Below are positions 41,357 through 48,699 of a DNA stretch of 64,000 nucleotides, piece after piece. A model generated the notes under the pieces. It ran no database searches, was not told the origin of the DNA, and saw only the letters and a program-made list of their open reading frames with translations. Source of the stretch: DASUCS01 sp041166385. GTDB lineage: Bacteria; Actinomycetota; Acidimicrobiia; Acidimicrobiales; JACDCH01. Made by a program: the position numbers and the translations under genes. Each line of letters starts with the position of its first letter. Positions within the stretch are counted from its first letter, which is position 1. The stretch lies in the NCBI GenBank assembly GCA_041166385.1, contig JBEEFW010000119.1, positions 1 to 64,000 of the forward strand, given 5' to 3'.

Positions 41357-43813
41357 ATGGCCGCCTTGGAGTTTCGAGTCGGCGATGCCTTCGATGACTA
41401 CGTCATTCAGGATCGCGATCCTGGAAGCGGAGGAACCATTGCTAGACCACTCGGGTCTGGCGGCGCCGGTCAGGTCTACCGAGTTCTCTACAAAGAGACC
41501 CTGGTTCGCGCGGCGAAGTTTCTTCAGCCTGCGAAGGTCGGCAGTGGCGGCGAACAGGCCTTCGTTCGCACCTTCGCCCGCGAGAAGGCGTTGCTTGCTC
41601 ACCTGACGCACACGAACATGGCGAAGCTGCTCGACTTTGGCGCGATTACGCAAGACGACAAGGACTATCCATACATCGTTACGGACTTCGTCGCGGGACA
41701 GGAGATCGACAAGGTCTGGGCCCACCCGATTTCCGGGGTTGCGTTTCTCGATCTGCTCGACGGCGTGTTTGCCGCGGTGGAGTACCTGCATGACCAAGGA
41801 GTTCTGCACGCTGACCTCAAGGACAAGAACATCCTTTGCTCGCCAGACGCGTCCGGCGGATTCGTTCCGTACGTGCTTGACGTCGGAGTGGCGAAGGTGG
41901 TCGCTGACTCCGACGGTTTTGAGGTTCGAGATGCGGATGACCAGGAAGACCTATTCAGCGCGGAGCGGACGCGCTTCTACTCCACCGAGCGCATCTGTCC
42001 ACCGAAATGGGTCGCGCGGCTCGGCAACGAGGTCACACACGACCAACTTCTGGAAATGTTTCCGACCTACGACCTCTTCGCGCTCGGAAAGCTTTTGGAG
42101 GGAGCACTTGGCGACGCTGACCTGGTGCTTCGCCTTGGGCACGATCTCCATGCGCAGGCAGTGGAGGCCGTTGGCCTGATTCGCGATCGCCTCTTGGCGT
42201 CTCCCGACGACGCGTACTACGAGGATGTCAGTCAACTCAGAGAAGATTGGGCGAAGCTTCGGCCCCTTTACCTGGCGCCGGTCGGCATACCTGAGCTGGC
42301 CTTGTCAGCCCAGTTTCATCACTCCGTCGCGACGTGGCGCGGCCGCGTAGTTGTTACGGATCGACTGCATGAGGTGATCAACCATGACGTCTTTCAGCGC
42401 CTGAGAGACATTCCGCAGCTCGAACTTCTCGCCCGCTTGTATCCGGGCGCCACGCACACCCGGATGGTCCATGCGCTAACGACGTTGGATATCAGTCGGG
42501 AGTATGTCGCTCAACTCCTAAATGATCATCGCTTCCGGTTGTCGGTATCGCGGCCGGACCTTGAGGCGATCCTCCTGCTTGCCCTCTTGCACGACCTCGG
42601 ACACTTTCCGTTGTCTCACATGTTCGAGGACTTCAGTGAAGAGCAGTCGGCTTACAAGCCCGCGGAAGAACGCATTCCAACCGATGACGATCTCTTCTGG
42701 ACGTTCTTCGATCCTGCTGATGACGATCGCAACACGGAGTACCCATCGCTGAAGGCGACCCTGCTGGATCGCATCTCACCGTTGCGGCAAGTCGTGGAAG
42801 AGCAGTTCGATGCGGGCACCGTTGATGCGATGCGTGGGATCCATGGAGTACTGCGTCGCTTCGACGCCCACCCACGGGCAAGTCACTGCATCCTCGCCGG
42901 AGTCATTTCCTCCGCCATCGACGCCGACAAGGTTGCGTACCTGTTGGATGACAGCCAGGCAACCGGCGTGAGCTACGGACGAGGGGTCGACCTGGAAGGA
43001 TTGCTTGGCGCCCTGGCCATGCCACCTGCAGACATGATTGACGCCAGACCCGCCATCGCAATCCTTGATAAGGGCTTGTCGGCTGCCGAGTCGATCGCGA
43101 CGGCTCGCTACGCGATGCTTCGACGCGTCTACTGGCACCACACCAACCGCGCCATGATGGCGATGGTCAAGTGGGTAGTCAGCCAGCTGCTGCGCGCCGA
43201 TCGGTTCAACATGGACGCGTATCTAGCGCGTGTCTGCTTTAGCAACGTGGGCGACGCTTTGGACTATCTCTCTGGCCTGTTCGATGAGGCCGTTGACGCG
43301 GGAGCGCTAGCTAGTGACGGCTCCTCCCAGCCGCGAAACACGATGCTGGGTCTGCGCTCGGCACGGCGTGAACTACATCGGCGAATTGTTGAGGTTCCCT
43401 ACGGTCCTGACGACGAGGACCGTCACCTCTACCGCGTTCTGTCGGGTAAGCGCTGGCGCGACATCCTGGAGCTGGAGGAGCGGCGGGCGGAGGTACTAAG
43501 CCACGATGTTCCTTCGATCGGAAAGCTTCGCGCCGGCGATGTGCTCGTGGATCTTCCCGTAAAAGAGCGCGAGGGCGTTTCTGGCAAGGACGGGGGAGAG
43601 ACCTGGGTCTACGCGGCTGGAAGGGGTCAGCGCGCCGTGAAACTCGCAGAGGCGTCGCCGATCATCAAGAGCCTCGGCGATGAGTTCGATTACCACGTGA
43701 AGAAGTGTCGAGTGTTTCTGCATCCCGAGGCGCTTGGAGCGCTGTCCGTCGAGGAGCGCGCGCAGGTTTCGGAGGTTGCCAGAGCCGTTCTCAGTGACTC
43801 GGCGCAGCAGTGA
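41357..43813 (+). CDS. protein kinase fused to HD-domain dNTP triphosphohydrolase-like domain
   Basis: This 818-residue protein has an AGGAG site six bases before its ATG. Residues about 14-290 form a Hanks-type kinase: glycine loop LGSGGAGQVYR (32-42), RAAK Lys54, catalytic loop VLHADLKDKNIL (His151, Asp153, Lys155, Asn158), and DVG Asp175 in place of DFG. Residues about 310-600 match the COG1078/SAMHD1-like HD fold: YPGATHTRMVHAL, LALLHDLGHFPLSHMFEDF (His412-Asp413) and SSAIDADKVAYLLDDS (Asp524). All four HD metal positions are present. The C-terminal 200 residues are unassigned. The frame is intact and lies inside the tRNA-Ile island. Confidence 0.85.
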   Translation: MAALEFRVGDAFDDYVIQDRDPGSGGTIARPLGSGGAGQVYRVLYKETLVRAAKFLQPAKVGSGGEQAFVRTFAREKALLAHLTHTNMAKLLDFGAITQDDKDYPYIVTDFVAGQEIDKVWAHPISGVAFLDLLDGVFAAVEYLHDQGVLHADLKDKNILCSPDASGGFVPYVLDVGVAKVVADSDGFEVRDADDQEDLFSAERTRFYSTERICPPKWVARLGNEVTHDQLLEMFPTYDLFALGKLLEGALGDADLVLRLGHDLHAQAVEAVGLIRDRLLASPDDAYYEDVSQLREDWAKLRPLYLAPVGIPELALSAQFHHSVATWRGRVVVTDRLHEVINHDVFQRLRDIPQLELLARLYPGATHTRMVHALTTLDISREYVAQLLNDHRFRLSVSRPDLEAILLLALLHDLGHFPLSHMFEDFSEEQSAYKPAEERIPTDDDLFWTFFDPADDDRNTEYPSLKATLLDRISPLRQVVEEQFDAGTVDAMRGIHGVLRRFDAHPRASHCILAGVISSAIDADKVAYLLDDSQATGVSYGRGVDLEGLLGALAMPPADMIDARPAIAILDKGLSAAESIATARYAMLRRVYWHHTNRAMMAMVKWVVSQLLRADRFNMDAYLARVCFSNVGDALDYLSGLFDEAVDAGALASDGSSQPRNTMLGLRSARRELHRRIVEVPYGPDDEDRHLYRVLSGKRWRDILELEERRAEVLSHDVPSIGKLRAGDVLVDLPVKEREGVSGKDGGETWVYAAGRGQRAVKLAEASPIIKSLGDEFDYHVKKCRVFLHPEALGALSVEERAQVSEVARAVLSDSAQQ

Positions 43814-43841
43814 GCCAAGCGTTGACGAAGCAGCGCGACTG

Positions 43842-44300
43842 CTAGCGCTTTGCTGGCTTGGCGGCTCGACGTGCGCGGCCAGCGAGGATCGCGTCCAGCA
43901 TCTTCCGGACGTCGGGGTCCTGTTCTTGCTCTGAGACGTATGTGGTGATCGCGCGTCGTGCCACCGTCTTAAGGAGCGCCCGATCAAACGCTCCTGCCGC
44001 GTACATCACGTCCAGTTCGTGTTCCGTCAGTGCCACCACGACCTCATCGGCGAATGGCGAGTCCGAGAAGAAGTCCTCAACCGTTAGGTCGAGCGCCTTA
44101 ATGCATCGTCGCAAAGTGTCCGGGCGCGGCTTGGTCTTCCCTTTGACGATGTCGCCGAGATGCCGCTCCGAACCATGCTCGCCCATTCGTCGCCATAACC
44201 CCGCAACCGAAAGGCCGCCGGCGGCGAGCCGCGATTCCAGCCGGATACCGATCTCTTCCGCGGTGTAATCCGCGGTCTGCAGAAGGTCGTCAGCTGACAC
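43842..44300 (-). CDS. XRE-type helix-turn-helix regulator
   Basis: This protein has 152 residues from GTG 44300 (SADDLLQTADYTAEEIGIRL); a TTG at 44357 is an alternative start. The helix-turn-helix reads LAAGGLSVAGLWRRMGEHG and HLGDIVKGKTKPRPDTLRRC. The remaining C-terminal half is helical with a basic Ala/Lys tail (RARRAAKPAKR). It is divergent from a 109-residue unknown gene and convergent with the kinase-HD gene (28 bases apart). An island regulator or antitoxin-like role is inferred. Confidence 0.7.
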   Translation of the reverse strand: MSADDLLQTADYTAEEIGIRLESRLAAGGLSVAGLWRRMGEHGSERHLGDIVKGKTKPRPDTLRRCIKALDLTVEDFFSDSPFADEVVVALTEHELDVMYAAGAFDRALLKTVARRAITTYVSEQEQDPDVRKMLDAILAGRARRAAKPAKR

Positions 44301-44388
44301 GAAGGAACCCAATGAGCAGGTAATTCGCGGTTGCTTGCACGACTCCCAGTGTGGCAAACTACATGTGTGTGATTCTGATCGCGGGTTG

Positions 44389-44404
44389 TTCCGCGGTTCC
44401 GCGG
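44389..44404. promoter_or_regulatory. tandem TTCCGCGG repeats in a divergent promoter region
   Basis: Two exact copies of ttccgcgg lie head to tail (44389-44396, 44397-44404), each containing the palindrome CCGCGG. They sit between the XRE gene and the 109-residue gene and could be the XRE operator. Confidence 0.45.
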
Positions 44405-44443
44405 TTTAGCACGCCAACAACTGCGCACGCCGAGGAGGCCATC

Positions 44444-44773
44444 ATGGGCAATCGGACGCAAGAAGCGAAGCGCTTCGAGGCCGAGCCCAGTGTGGCGGTC
44501 TACCCATGCGCTCTTCCCCGGGGGTCACGCGTCGTCTTCACTACAAAAAGCGGCGGCGAGTACACGTTGGACGTGCTCCACGCCCGGCGGCTCTGGTGCT
44601 TCGGAGTACTCACCCGTCTCGGCGATGGGCCAAGTCTCGACCGACTTCCGGTCCGCGTCTTTCGCAAGTGGCGGTTGCAGATTGGCACTCGCCCGCGCTT
44701 CTTGACTGATCTCGACCACGGATCGCGGAAGTACCTCACGCCGACCGAGATCATTTCGCTGGGCGTTCGCTGA
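44444..44773 (+). CDS. 109-residue protein of unknown function
   Basis: The ATG at 44444 has a strong GAGGAGG site five bases upstream, which fixes the start. The protein (MGNRTQEAKRFEAEPSVAVY) is beta-rich and basic, with LPRGSRVVFTTKSGGEYTLD, LWCFGVLTRLG and a KYLTPTEIISLGV end. There is no signal peptide, membrane helix or recognised domain. Its divergent arrangement with an XRE regulator is typical of small toxin or defence-control modules, but that is inference. Confidence 0.6.
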   Translation: MGNRTQEAKRFEAEPSVAVYPCALPRGSRVVFTTKSGGEYTLDVLHARRLWCFGVLTRLGDGPSLDRLPVRVFRKWRLQIGTRPRFLTDLDHGSRKYLTPTEIISLGVR

Positions 44774-44892
44774 CTCGCGGTCGTGCGAGAGCGGCGAAGA
44801 CTCCGCGTCCGGAATTGGTCGTTGAATGTGGCGGTTCCAGCCCGCACGCCTCCCGCCCACGGGCCGCAGAAGGCTTTCGGCGCGCAATCGGG

Positions 44893-45828
44893 CTATGGAA
44901 GGCGCCGAGTTGTCCGTTGGACGTCGTCGCGTGCATCGGCGAACTGGCGGTAACGCGCGACGATGACGAAGAAGCTGCTGCTGACAGCCACGACCGACCC
45001 AATAACAACGAGATAGACCCACGTAGAAACCTGGGCAGGAGCCGGCTCAGCCCGGTCCTTCAGAAGGATTAGGCCGATCACAAACGCCAAGCCGAGCGTG
45101 TGGTTGACCAGTGGAGTTCTGGAGCCGGTCATTAGATAAGGCGCAAGCACGAGCAATCCGACGATCAGTGGGCTGAAGGGACTCGACACGAACCCGCCGG
45201 TCTCCTGGACCAGCACCCCGAGAGATATGAAGCTTCCAATCGTGATGACGTAGAGGCCAGCGTGGCGTACACGCGCTAGTGCGGGTGACTCAAACCGGGC
45301 GTCCCAGCGGTCCGCGTGCGCCGCCTCGTCCCCATCGAAACCACCGAGCGCTTCAAAAAATGCTCGTCGTACGAGCGTCCCGAGACTGCTTAGCCCGAAA
45401 CCAATCAGGATCACCGCGGCCTCAAACGAAAACAGCCCAACCAAGTGAGGAGGGGTGTAGGACCGAAAGCCGAAGGTGAGACAGGCCATCACGAGTGACC
45501 AAACGAAGACGTTTGCAGCTGTGATAGCAGTTGCCTTGATTTCGTCGTCGAGGGGACGCAACTCCTGTGTGACCGGGGCGAGGCCAACCACGACAACTCG
45601 CGAGTTGCCTGGCCTGACTGCTTCGAGGCGCCAGAGCACGGCATACCCGTGCCCCGGCACCGGTGTAGCGACCACCTCGCCTGGGTGTTCGACAGCGGAG
45701 TGGGAAGCCGCCGCGGGATCAGCTGCAATTCGTTCGATCGCCGCGAGCACGGCAGTCCTCAAGGCCCTCGGATACGACACGAGTTCGTCGGCGACATCTT
45801 TAACTACGACTGCGCTCTCGTCAGTCAT
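44893..45828 (-). CDS. membrane protein with possible RelE/ParE-like N-terminal domain
   Basis: This 311-residue protein overlaps the upstream gene by 8 bases. Residues about 10-85 contain LRTAVLAAIERIAADPAA, VPGHGYAVLWRLE and VVVVGLAPV, which have the length and strand pattern of a RelE/ParE-fold toxin; this match is by eye and weak. Five or six membrane helices follow from about residue 105, including VFVWSLVMACLTFGF, FSFEAAVILIGFGLSSLG and TWVYLVVIGSVVAVSSSFF. A cytoplasmic loop (GGFDGDEAAHADRWD) is acidic. Function unknown. Confidence 0.6.
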   Translation of the reverse strand: MTDESAVVVKDVADELVSYPRALRTAVLAAIERIAADPAAASHSAVEHPGEVVATPVPGHGYAVLWRLEAVRPGNSRVVVVGLAPVTQELRPLDDEIKATAITAANVFVWSLVMACLTFGFRSYTPPHLVGLFSFEAAVILIGFGLSSLGTLVRRAFFEALGGFDGDEAAHADRWDARFESPALARVRHAGLYVITIGSFISLGVLVQETGGFVSSPFSPLIVGLLVLAPYLMTGSRTPLVNHTLGLAFVIGLILLKDRAEPAPAQVSTWVYLVVIGSVVAVSSSFFVIVARYRQFADARDDVQRTTRRLP

Positions 45829-46240
45829 CGCGGGCCTGGCCTGAGGGTGAAGGGTCGTTGGAATGCTGGTCGGGCATATGCCCTCCCGCCTCTTTGATGA
45901 GTTCGGTTACAGGAACAACCTCACCCGCCTGGAGCTGCTCGCTCGCCCGCTCAAGTTGATCGGGCTCTAAGGCACCAATTGAGAACCGAAGGCCGCCGGG
46001 CGACAGGGTGACATCGCCTGACATGCGAGGTATCAGTACGGCGAACAGCAACAGCACGACTCCGAGAAAGGCGAGGCCCGAGGTCATGGCCGGGTTTCGA
46101 TCCAGTAGCACTGCGAGCAGCGTTAGCGCCATGAGCGCAGCGGCGCCCGCCGCGAGGTAGGGGTTGGGCGGAGGCTGCCGACCCCGGGTGCTCCGACGTT
46201 CCACGGAGTCTCCGCGAGCTGTAGGACCGTCGATCTCCAT
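45821..46240 (-). CDS. two-helix membrane protein, partner of the downstream membrane gene
   Basis: This 139-residue protein has a polar N-terminus, two close membrane helices (AAALMALTLLAVLL and LAFLGVVLLLFAVLI) and a cytoplasmic tail with LEPDQLERASEQLQAG. It is the first gene of a two-gene operon, with its stop overlapping the next start by 8 bases. The pair is the rightmost cargo of the island. No family recognised. Confidence 0.6.
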   Translation of the reverse strand: MEIDGPTARGDSVERRSTRGRQPPPNPYLAAGAAALMALTLLAVLLDRNPAMTSGLAFLGVVLLLFAVLIPRMSGDVTLSPGGLRFSIGALEPDQLERASEQLQAGEVVPVTELIKEAGGHMPDQHSNDPSPSGQARDD

Positions 46241-46343
46241 GACTCCGCTGGCCTTCGCTCAGACCCAGTCGTATGTGAGCTGCACTTGCACTGGCGAGCC
46301 TCGAGCAGTTTGGTCGTCACGACAATTGTCGCGCGGACGTATC

Positions 46344-46376
46344 CGAGGCCGCATACAGGCCGCAGAACGTGGAGCA
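46344..46376 (-). repeat. second integrase-tail fragment near the right island end
   Basis: This stretch matches the coding end of the left integrase remnant (copy in 39661-39720) at 30 of 33 positions; the reverse strand reads LLHVLRPVCGL against LLNVLRPECGL. It suggests a second, older or tandem element once occupied this att site. The surrounding 46241-46463 holds no gene that I can support. Confidence 0.6.
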
Positions 46377-46463
46377 ACACCGGGTACTGACACGAACCAA
46401 TGCGTTGCTACTGTGCTGGTCAGAGGCTGTCTGGTGACTTATCCGCAGGTGGCGCGTCCGCCT

Positions 46464-46514
46464 GCGCATCCCTGATAAGGATGAGGTCGTAAGTTCGATT
46501 CTTACTAGCCCCAC
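46464..46514. repeat. attR: 51-bp direct repeat
   Basis: This is the perfect copy of 39555-39605 at the right island boundary. The following bases are CATGAAAGC. Read from the repeat, the pre-insertion tRNA-Ile would have ended ...TAGCCCC-A-CCA, with a genomically encoded CCA. Confidence 0.95.
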
Positions 46515-46515
46515 C

Positions 46516-46653
46516 ATGAAAGCTCTGCGCCGTGCGCTGCTCGCGATTGGGTTGGCAGGTGTGATCGCCGCCGTGTTGCGGTTGCGCGGCACCGGTGGTT
46601 CACCGCCGCAGGGTGGCGGGTGGCGCGAGCTCTCCGGTCCCGAACTGCGTTGA
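46516..46653 (+). CDS. 45-residue single-helix small protein abutting attR
   Basis: The ORF reads MKALRRALLAIGLAGVIAAV then LRLRGTGGSPPQGGGWRELS. A basic start and one hydrophobic helix suggest a small membrane protein. Small single-helix proteins are common after the gyrA / tRNA-Ile region in actinobacteria (DLW-39 type), but the DLW motif is absent. The ATG starts two bases after the att repeat, and no ribosome site is visible, because the tRNA 3' half forms the leader. It ends 10 bases before the next gene. Confidence 0.5.
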   Translation: MKALRRALLAIGLAGVIAAVLRLRGTGGSPPQGGGWRELSGPELR

Positions 46654-46663
46654 CGAGCCGCGC

Positions 46664-47641
46664 ATGCGAGTAGCTCTTGTCGGTGCCGGCGCTGTCGGCG
46701 CGCGCGCCGCACGGCAGCTCGTGTCGACCGACGCGGTCGAGTGTGTGCTCGTGTCCGACGTGGACGACGAGCGCGCTCGTGGGGTGGTCGCCTCCCTCGG
46801 CGACGAACGGTCGAGGCTGGCCGGCGCGGAGAATGACGTCGACGTCGCGATTCTCGCCACACCCGGCGACACGCACGCCGACCTTGCCCGCCGGTACGTC
46901 AACGCGGGCGTGTCGGTCGTGTCGGTTTCCGACAACATCGACGACGTCCGCGCCCTGATCGAGCTCGACCACGTTGCCAAGCGCAACGACGTGTCAGTGG
47001 TGGTCGGCGCAGGGTTCTCGCCCGGGCTCACGTGCGTGCTCGCTGCGCACGCGGCATCCGCCCTCGATCATGTCGACGAGGTGCACGTCGCCAAGGTGGG
47101 CACCGGGGGGCCGGCATGCGCGCAGGCGCATCATCGTGCGCTCGCCGGGTCGGCGCTCGACTGGCGCGACGGCGCGTGGGTCACGCGCCGCGCCGGTTCG
47201 GGCCGGGAGCTCTGCTGGTTCCCGGATCCCATCGGTGGTGAGGACTGCTACCGCGCTGCGCTGCCGGACGCTTTGTTGCTCGCGCCGGCCTTTCCTGGCG
47301 TCGAGCGCATCACGGCCCGCATGGGCGCCAACCGGCGTGATCGGGTCACGTCACGGTTCCCCATGCTGCGGCCTCCACATCCTGAGGGCGGTCCCGGTGC
47401 GGCACGCGTCGAGGTCCGCGGCCGCCGCGGCACGGCGAGGGTCGTGCAGGTGCTCGGCGCCATGGATCGTCCCGCCGTGGCGGCTGGAACGGTGGCGGCA
47501 CTGGCGGCGATCGCGGCCGCGTCGAAGCAGCTACGCAGACGCGGTGCCGGTGGCTTGGCCGAGCTGGTCGACCCGTTGTGGTTTCTCAGCCTGCTCGCGC
47601 AGCGCGGCGTGAAGGCCGCCGTATTCGAAGGCGCTGCCTAG
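46664..47641 (+). CDS. NAD(P)-binding oxidoreductase, saccharopine-dehydrogenase-like
   Basis: This 325-residue protein starts MRVALVGAGAVGARAARQLV, a classic GxGxxG Rossmann motif. It continues with CVLVSDVDDERA, VDVAILATPGDTHADLARRY and VVVGAGFSPGLTCVLAAHAA, the layout of saccharopine dehydrogenase and related homoserine-dehydrogenase-like proteins. The C-terminal half has LGAMDRPAVAAGTVAALAA. The substrate is unknown. It lies 10 bases after the small ORF. Confidence 0.75.
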   Translation: MRVALVGAGAVGARAARQLVSTDAVECVLVSDVDDERARGVVASLGDERSRLAGAENDVDVAILATPGDTHADLARRYVNAGVSVVSVSDNIDDVRALIELDHVAKRNDVSVVVGAGFSPGLTCVLAAHAASALDHVDEVHVAKVGTGGPACAQAHHRALAGSALDWRDGAWVTRRAGSGRELCWFPDPIGGEDCYRAALPDALLLAPAFPGVERITARMGANRRDRVTSRFPMLRPPHPEGGPGAARVEVRGRRGTARVVQVLGAMDRPAVAAGTVAALAAIAAASKQLRRRGAGGLAELVDPLWFLSLLAQRGVKAAVFEGAA

Positions 47642-47645
47642 GGTT

Positions 47646-48476
47646 TCAGACAGGCGCGGGGACGACGATGCGGTTGCGCCATTCGCTGGCTTCCCCGATC
47701 GCCGTGGCGTAGTCCGCACGACGGCGGGCGGCACGACCACGAGGGGCCGGCTCTTCCGTCGGGCTGTACTGCGCTTCGATGCCTTCCTTCAGCATCTGCA
47801 GGGCTTCGCTTCGCAGCTGCGAGACCCGCGACTCCGTCACGTCGAGCAGCTCCGCGAGCTCCAACGACGTACGACCCTCGAGGAAGTAGCCCACGACCAC
47901 GATGCGATGGCGCTCGGACAGCAGTCCGACCGCGTCGCGGAGGTACCCGAGCAGCTCTCTCGTCTCGAGCTCTTCAGAGGGTTCCACCGCGGTGCGGTCG
48001 GCGAGGACGTCGACGAGCGTGAGGCCGTCGTCGTCCGGCGAGGTCACGATGTGCTCCAACGCGAGCACGACGGAGCGGAACACGCGATCGCGGAGGCGGT
48101 GCAGCTCGTCGCGTGACATACCGAGCGCATCAGCAACGTCGTTCGCGCTGGGCAGCTCGCCGCCGTTGTTGGCGAGATCTTGCTCGACTTGCTCGAGCTT
48201 GCGCCCGAGCGTGCGAACGGAGCGGGGAGCCCAGTCGGCGGCGCGGACGGAGTCAAGGATGGCGCCGCGGATGCGGCGGGCCGCAAATCGATCGAAGGGA
48301 ACGCCACGGGATACGTCGTAGCGGCGGGCCGCCTCGACGAGTCCAAGGGCACCGGCCCGAGCCAGCTCCTGGCGATCGACGTACCTCGGGAAACGAACTG
48401 CGACTTGCAGCACGACGTGGTTCACGAGTCCCAGGTTCTGTTCGATCAGCGCAGCGCGATCAGTTTCCTCGCCCAT
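47646..48476 (-). CDS. WhiG/FliA-type RNA polymerase sigma factor
   Basis: This 276-residue sigma-70 group 3 factor starts MGEETDRAALIEQNLGLVNH; an upstream in-frame ATG is less likely because GGGAG precedes this one. Region 2 has ELARAGALGLVEAARRYDVS and FAARRIRGAILDSVRAADW. Region 3 has LPSANDVADALGMSRDELH. Region 4 has LSERHRIVVVGYFLEGRTSL and ELAELLDVTESRVSQLRSEA. WhiG/FliA factors direct sporulation or flagellar genes; neither set is in the window. The 223-base gap to the divergent histidine kinase holds the promoters. Confidence 0.92.
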   Translation of the reverse strand: MGEETDRAALIEQNLGLVNHVVLQVAVRFPRYVDRQELARAGALGLVEAARRYDVSRGVPFDRFAARRIRGAILDSVRAADWAPRSVRTLGRKLEQVEQDLANNGGELPSANDVADALGMSRDELHRLRDRVFRSVVLALEHIVTSPDDDGLTLVDVLADRTAVEPSEELETRELLGYLRDAVGLLSERHRIVVVGYFLEGRTSLELAELLDVTESRVSQLRSEALQMLKEGIEAQYSPTEEPAPRGRAARRRADYATAIGEASEWRNRIVVPAPV

Positions 48477-48699
48477 CAAGGGCTCCCTTCCAGTGACAAC
48501 GCATCTCCCACGACAGTTGTCGGCGTTAGTCAACGAAAAACTTGAGGGTCGCGGCCAGAGTCATCCGGTTCATTTCTGCCGCCGCAGACGAACCATGCCA
48601 CTCCCATCACCTCGCGCGGCGAGCGCTAGTTCGATCGGTCTAGTCCGGTTGACCGTTCACCGGTGATCTCAAGCACGACAAGGTCACCGCCGATCCAAT

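Larger units (their letters stand above)
39555..46514. mobile_element. integrative genomic island in tRNA-Ile (about 6.9 kb)
   Basis: The segment between the 51-bp repeats contains an integrase remnant at the left end, a second integrase-tail fragment at the right end, and seven genes with no counterpart in conserved origin regions. Sampled 60-base lines are near 55% G+C in the kinase-HD gene, compared with about 70% in the replication genes. No intact integrase, replication or transfer gene is visible, so the element looks immobilised. Cargo: RES toxin-antitoxin, kinase-HD fusion, XRE regulator, a 109-residue unknown and a membrane pair. Confidence 0.92.

Noticed and set aside
46164..46475. 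103-residue plus-strand frame in the right end of the island
   Set aside because: It overlaps the start of the 139-residue membrane gene and the integrase-tail fragment in the opposite direction, has no ribosome site and has no recognisable domain.
48668..48696. CTCAAG-N15-GCCGATCC resembling a WhiG/FliA promoter before the histidine kinase
   Set aside because: The -10 would end four bases before the GTG at 48700, so the transcript would start inside the gene. The similar TAAAG...GCCGAAGG at 59902-59926 has a different spacing. Both are too weak without mapping.
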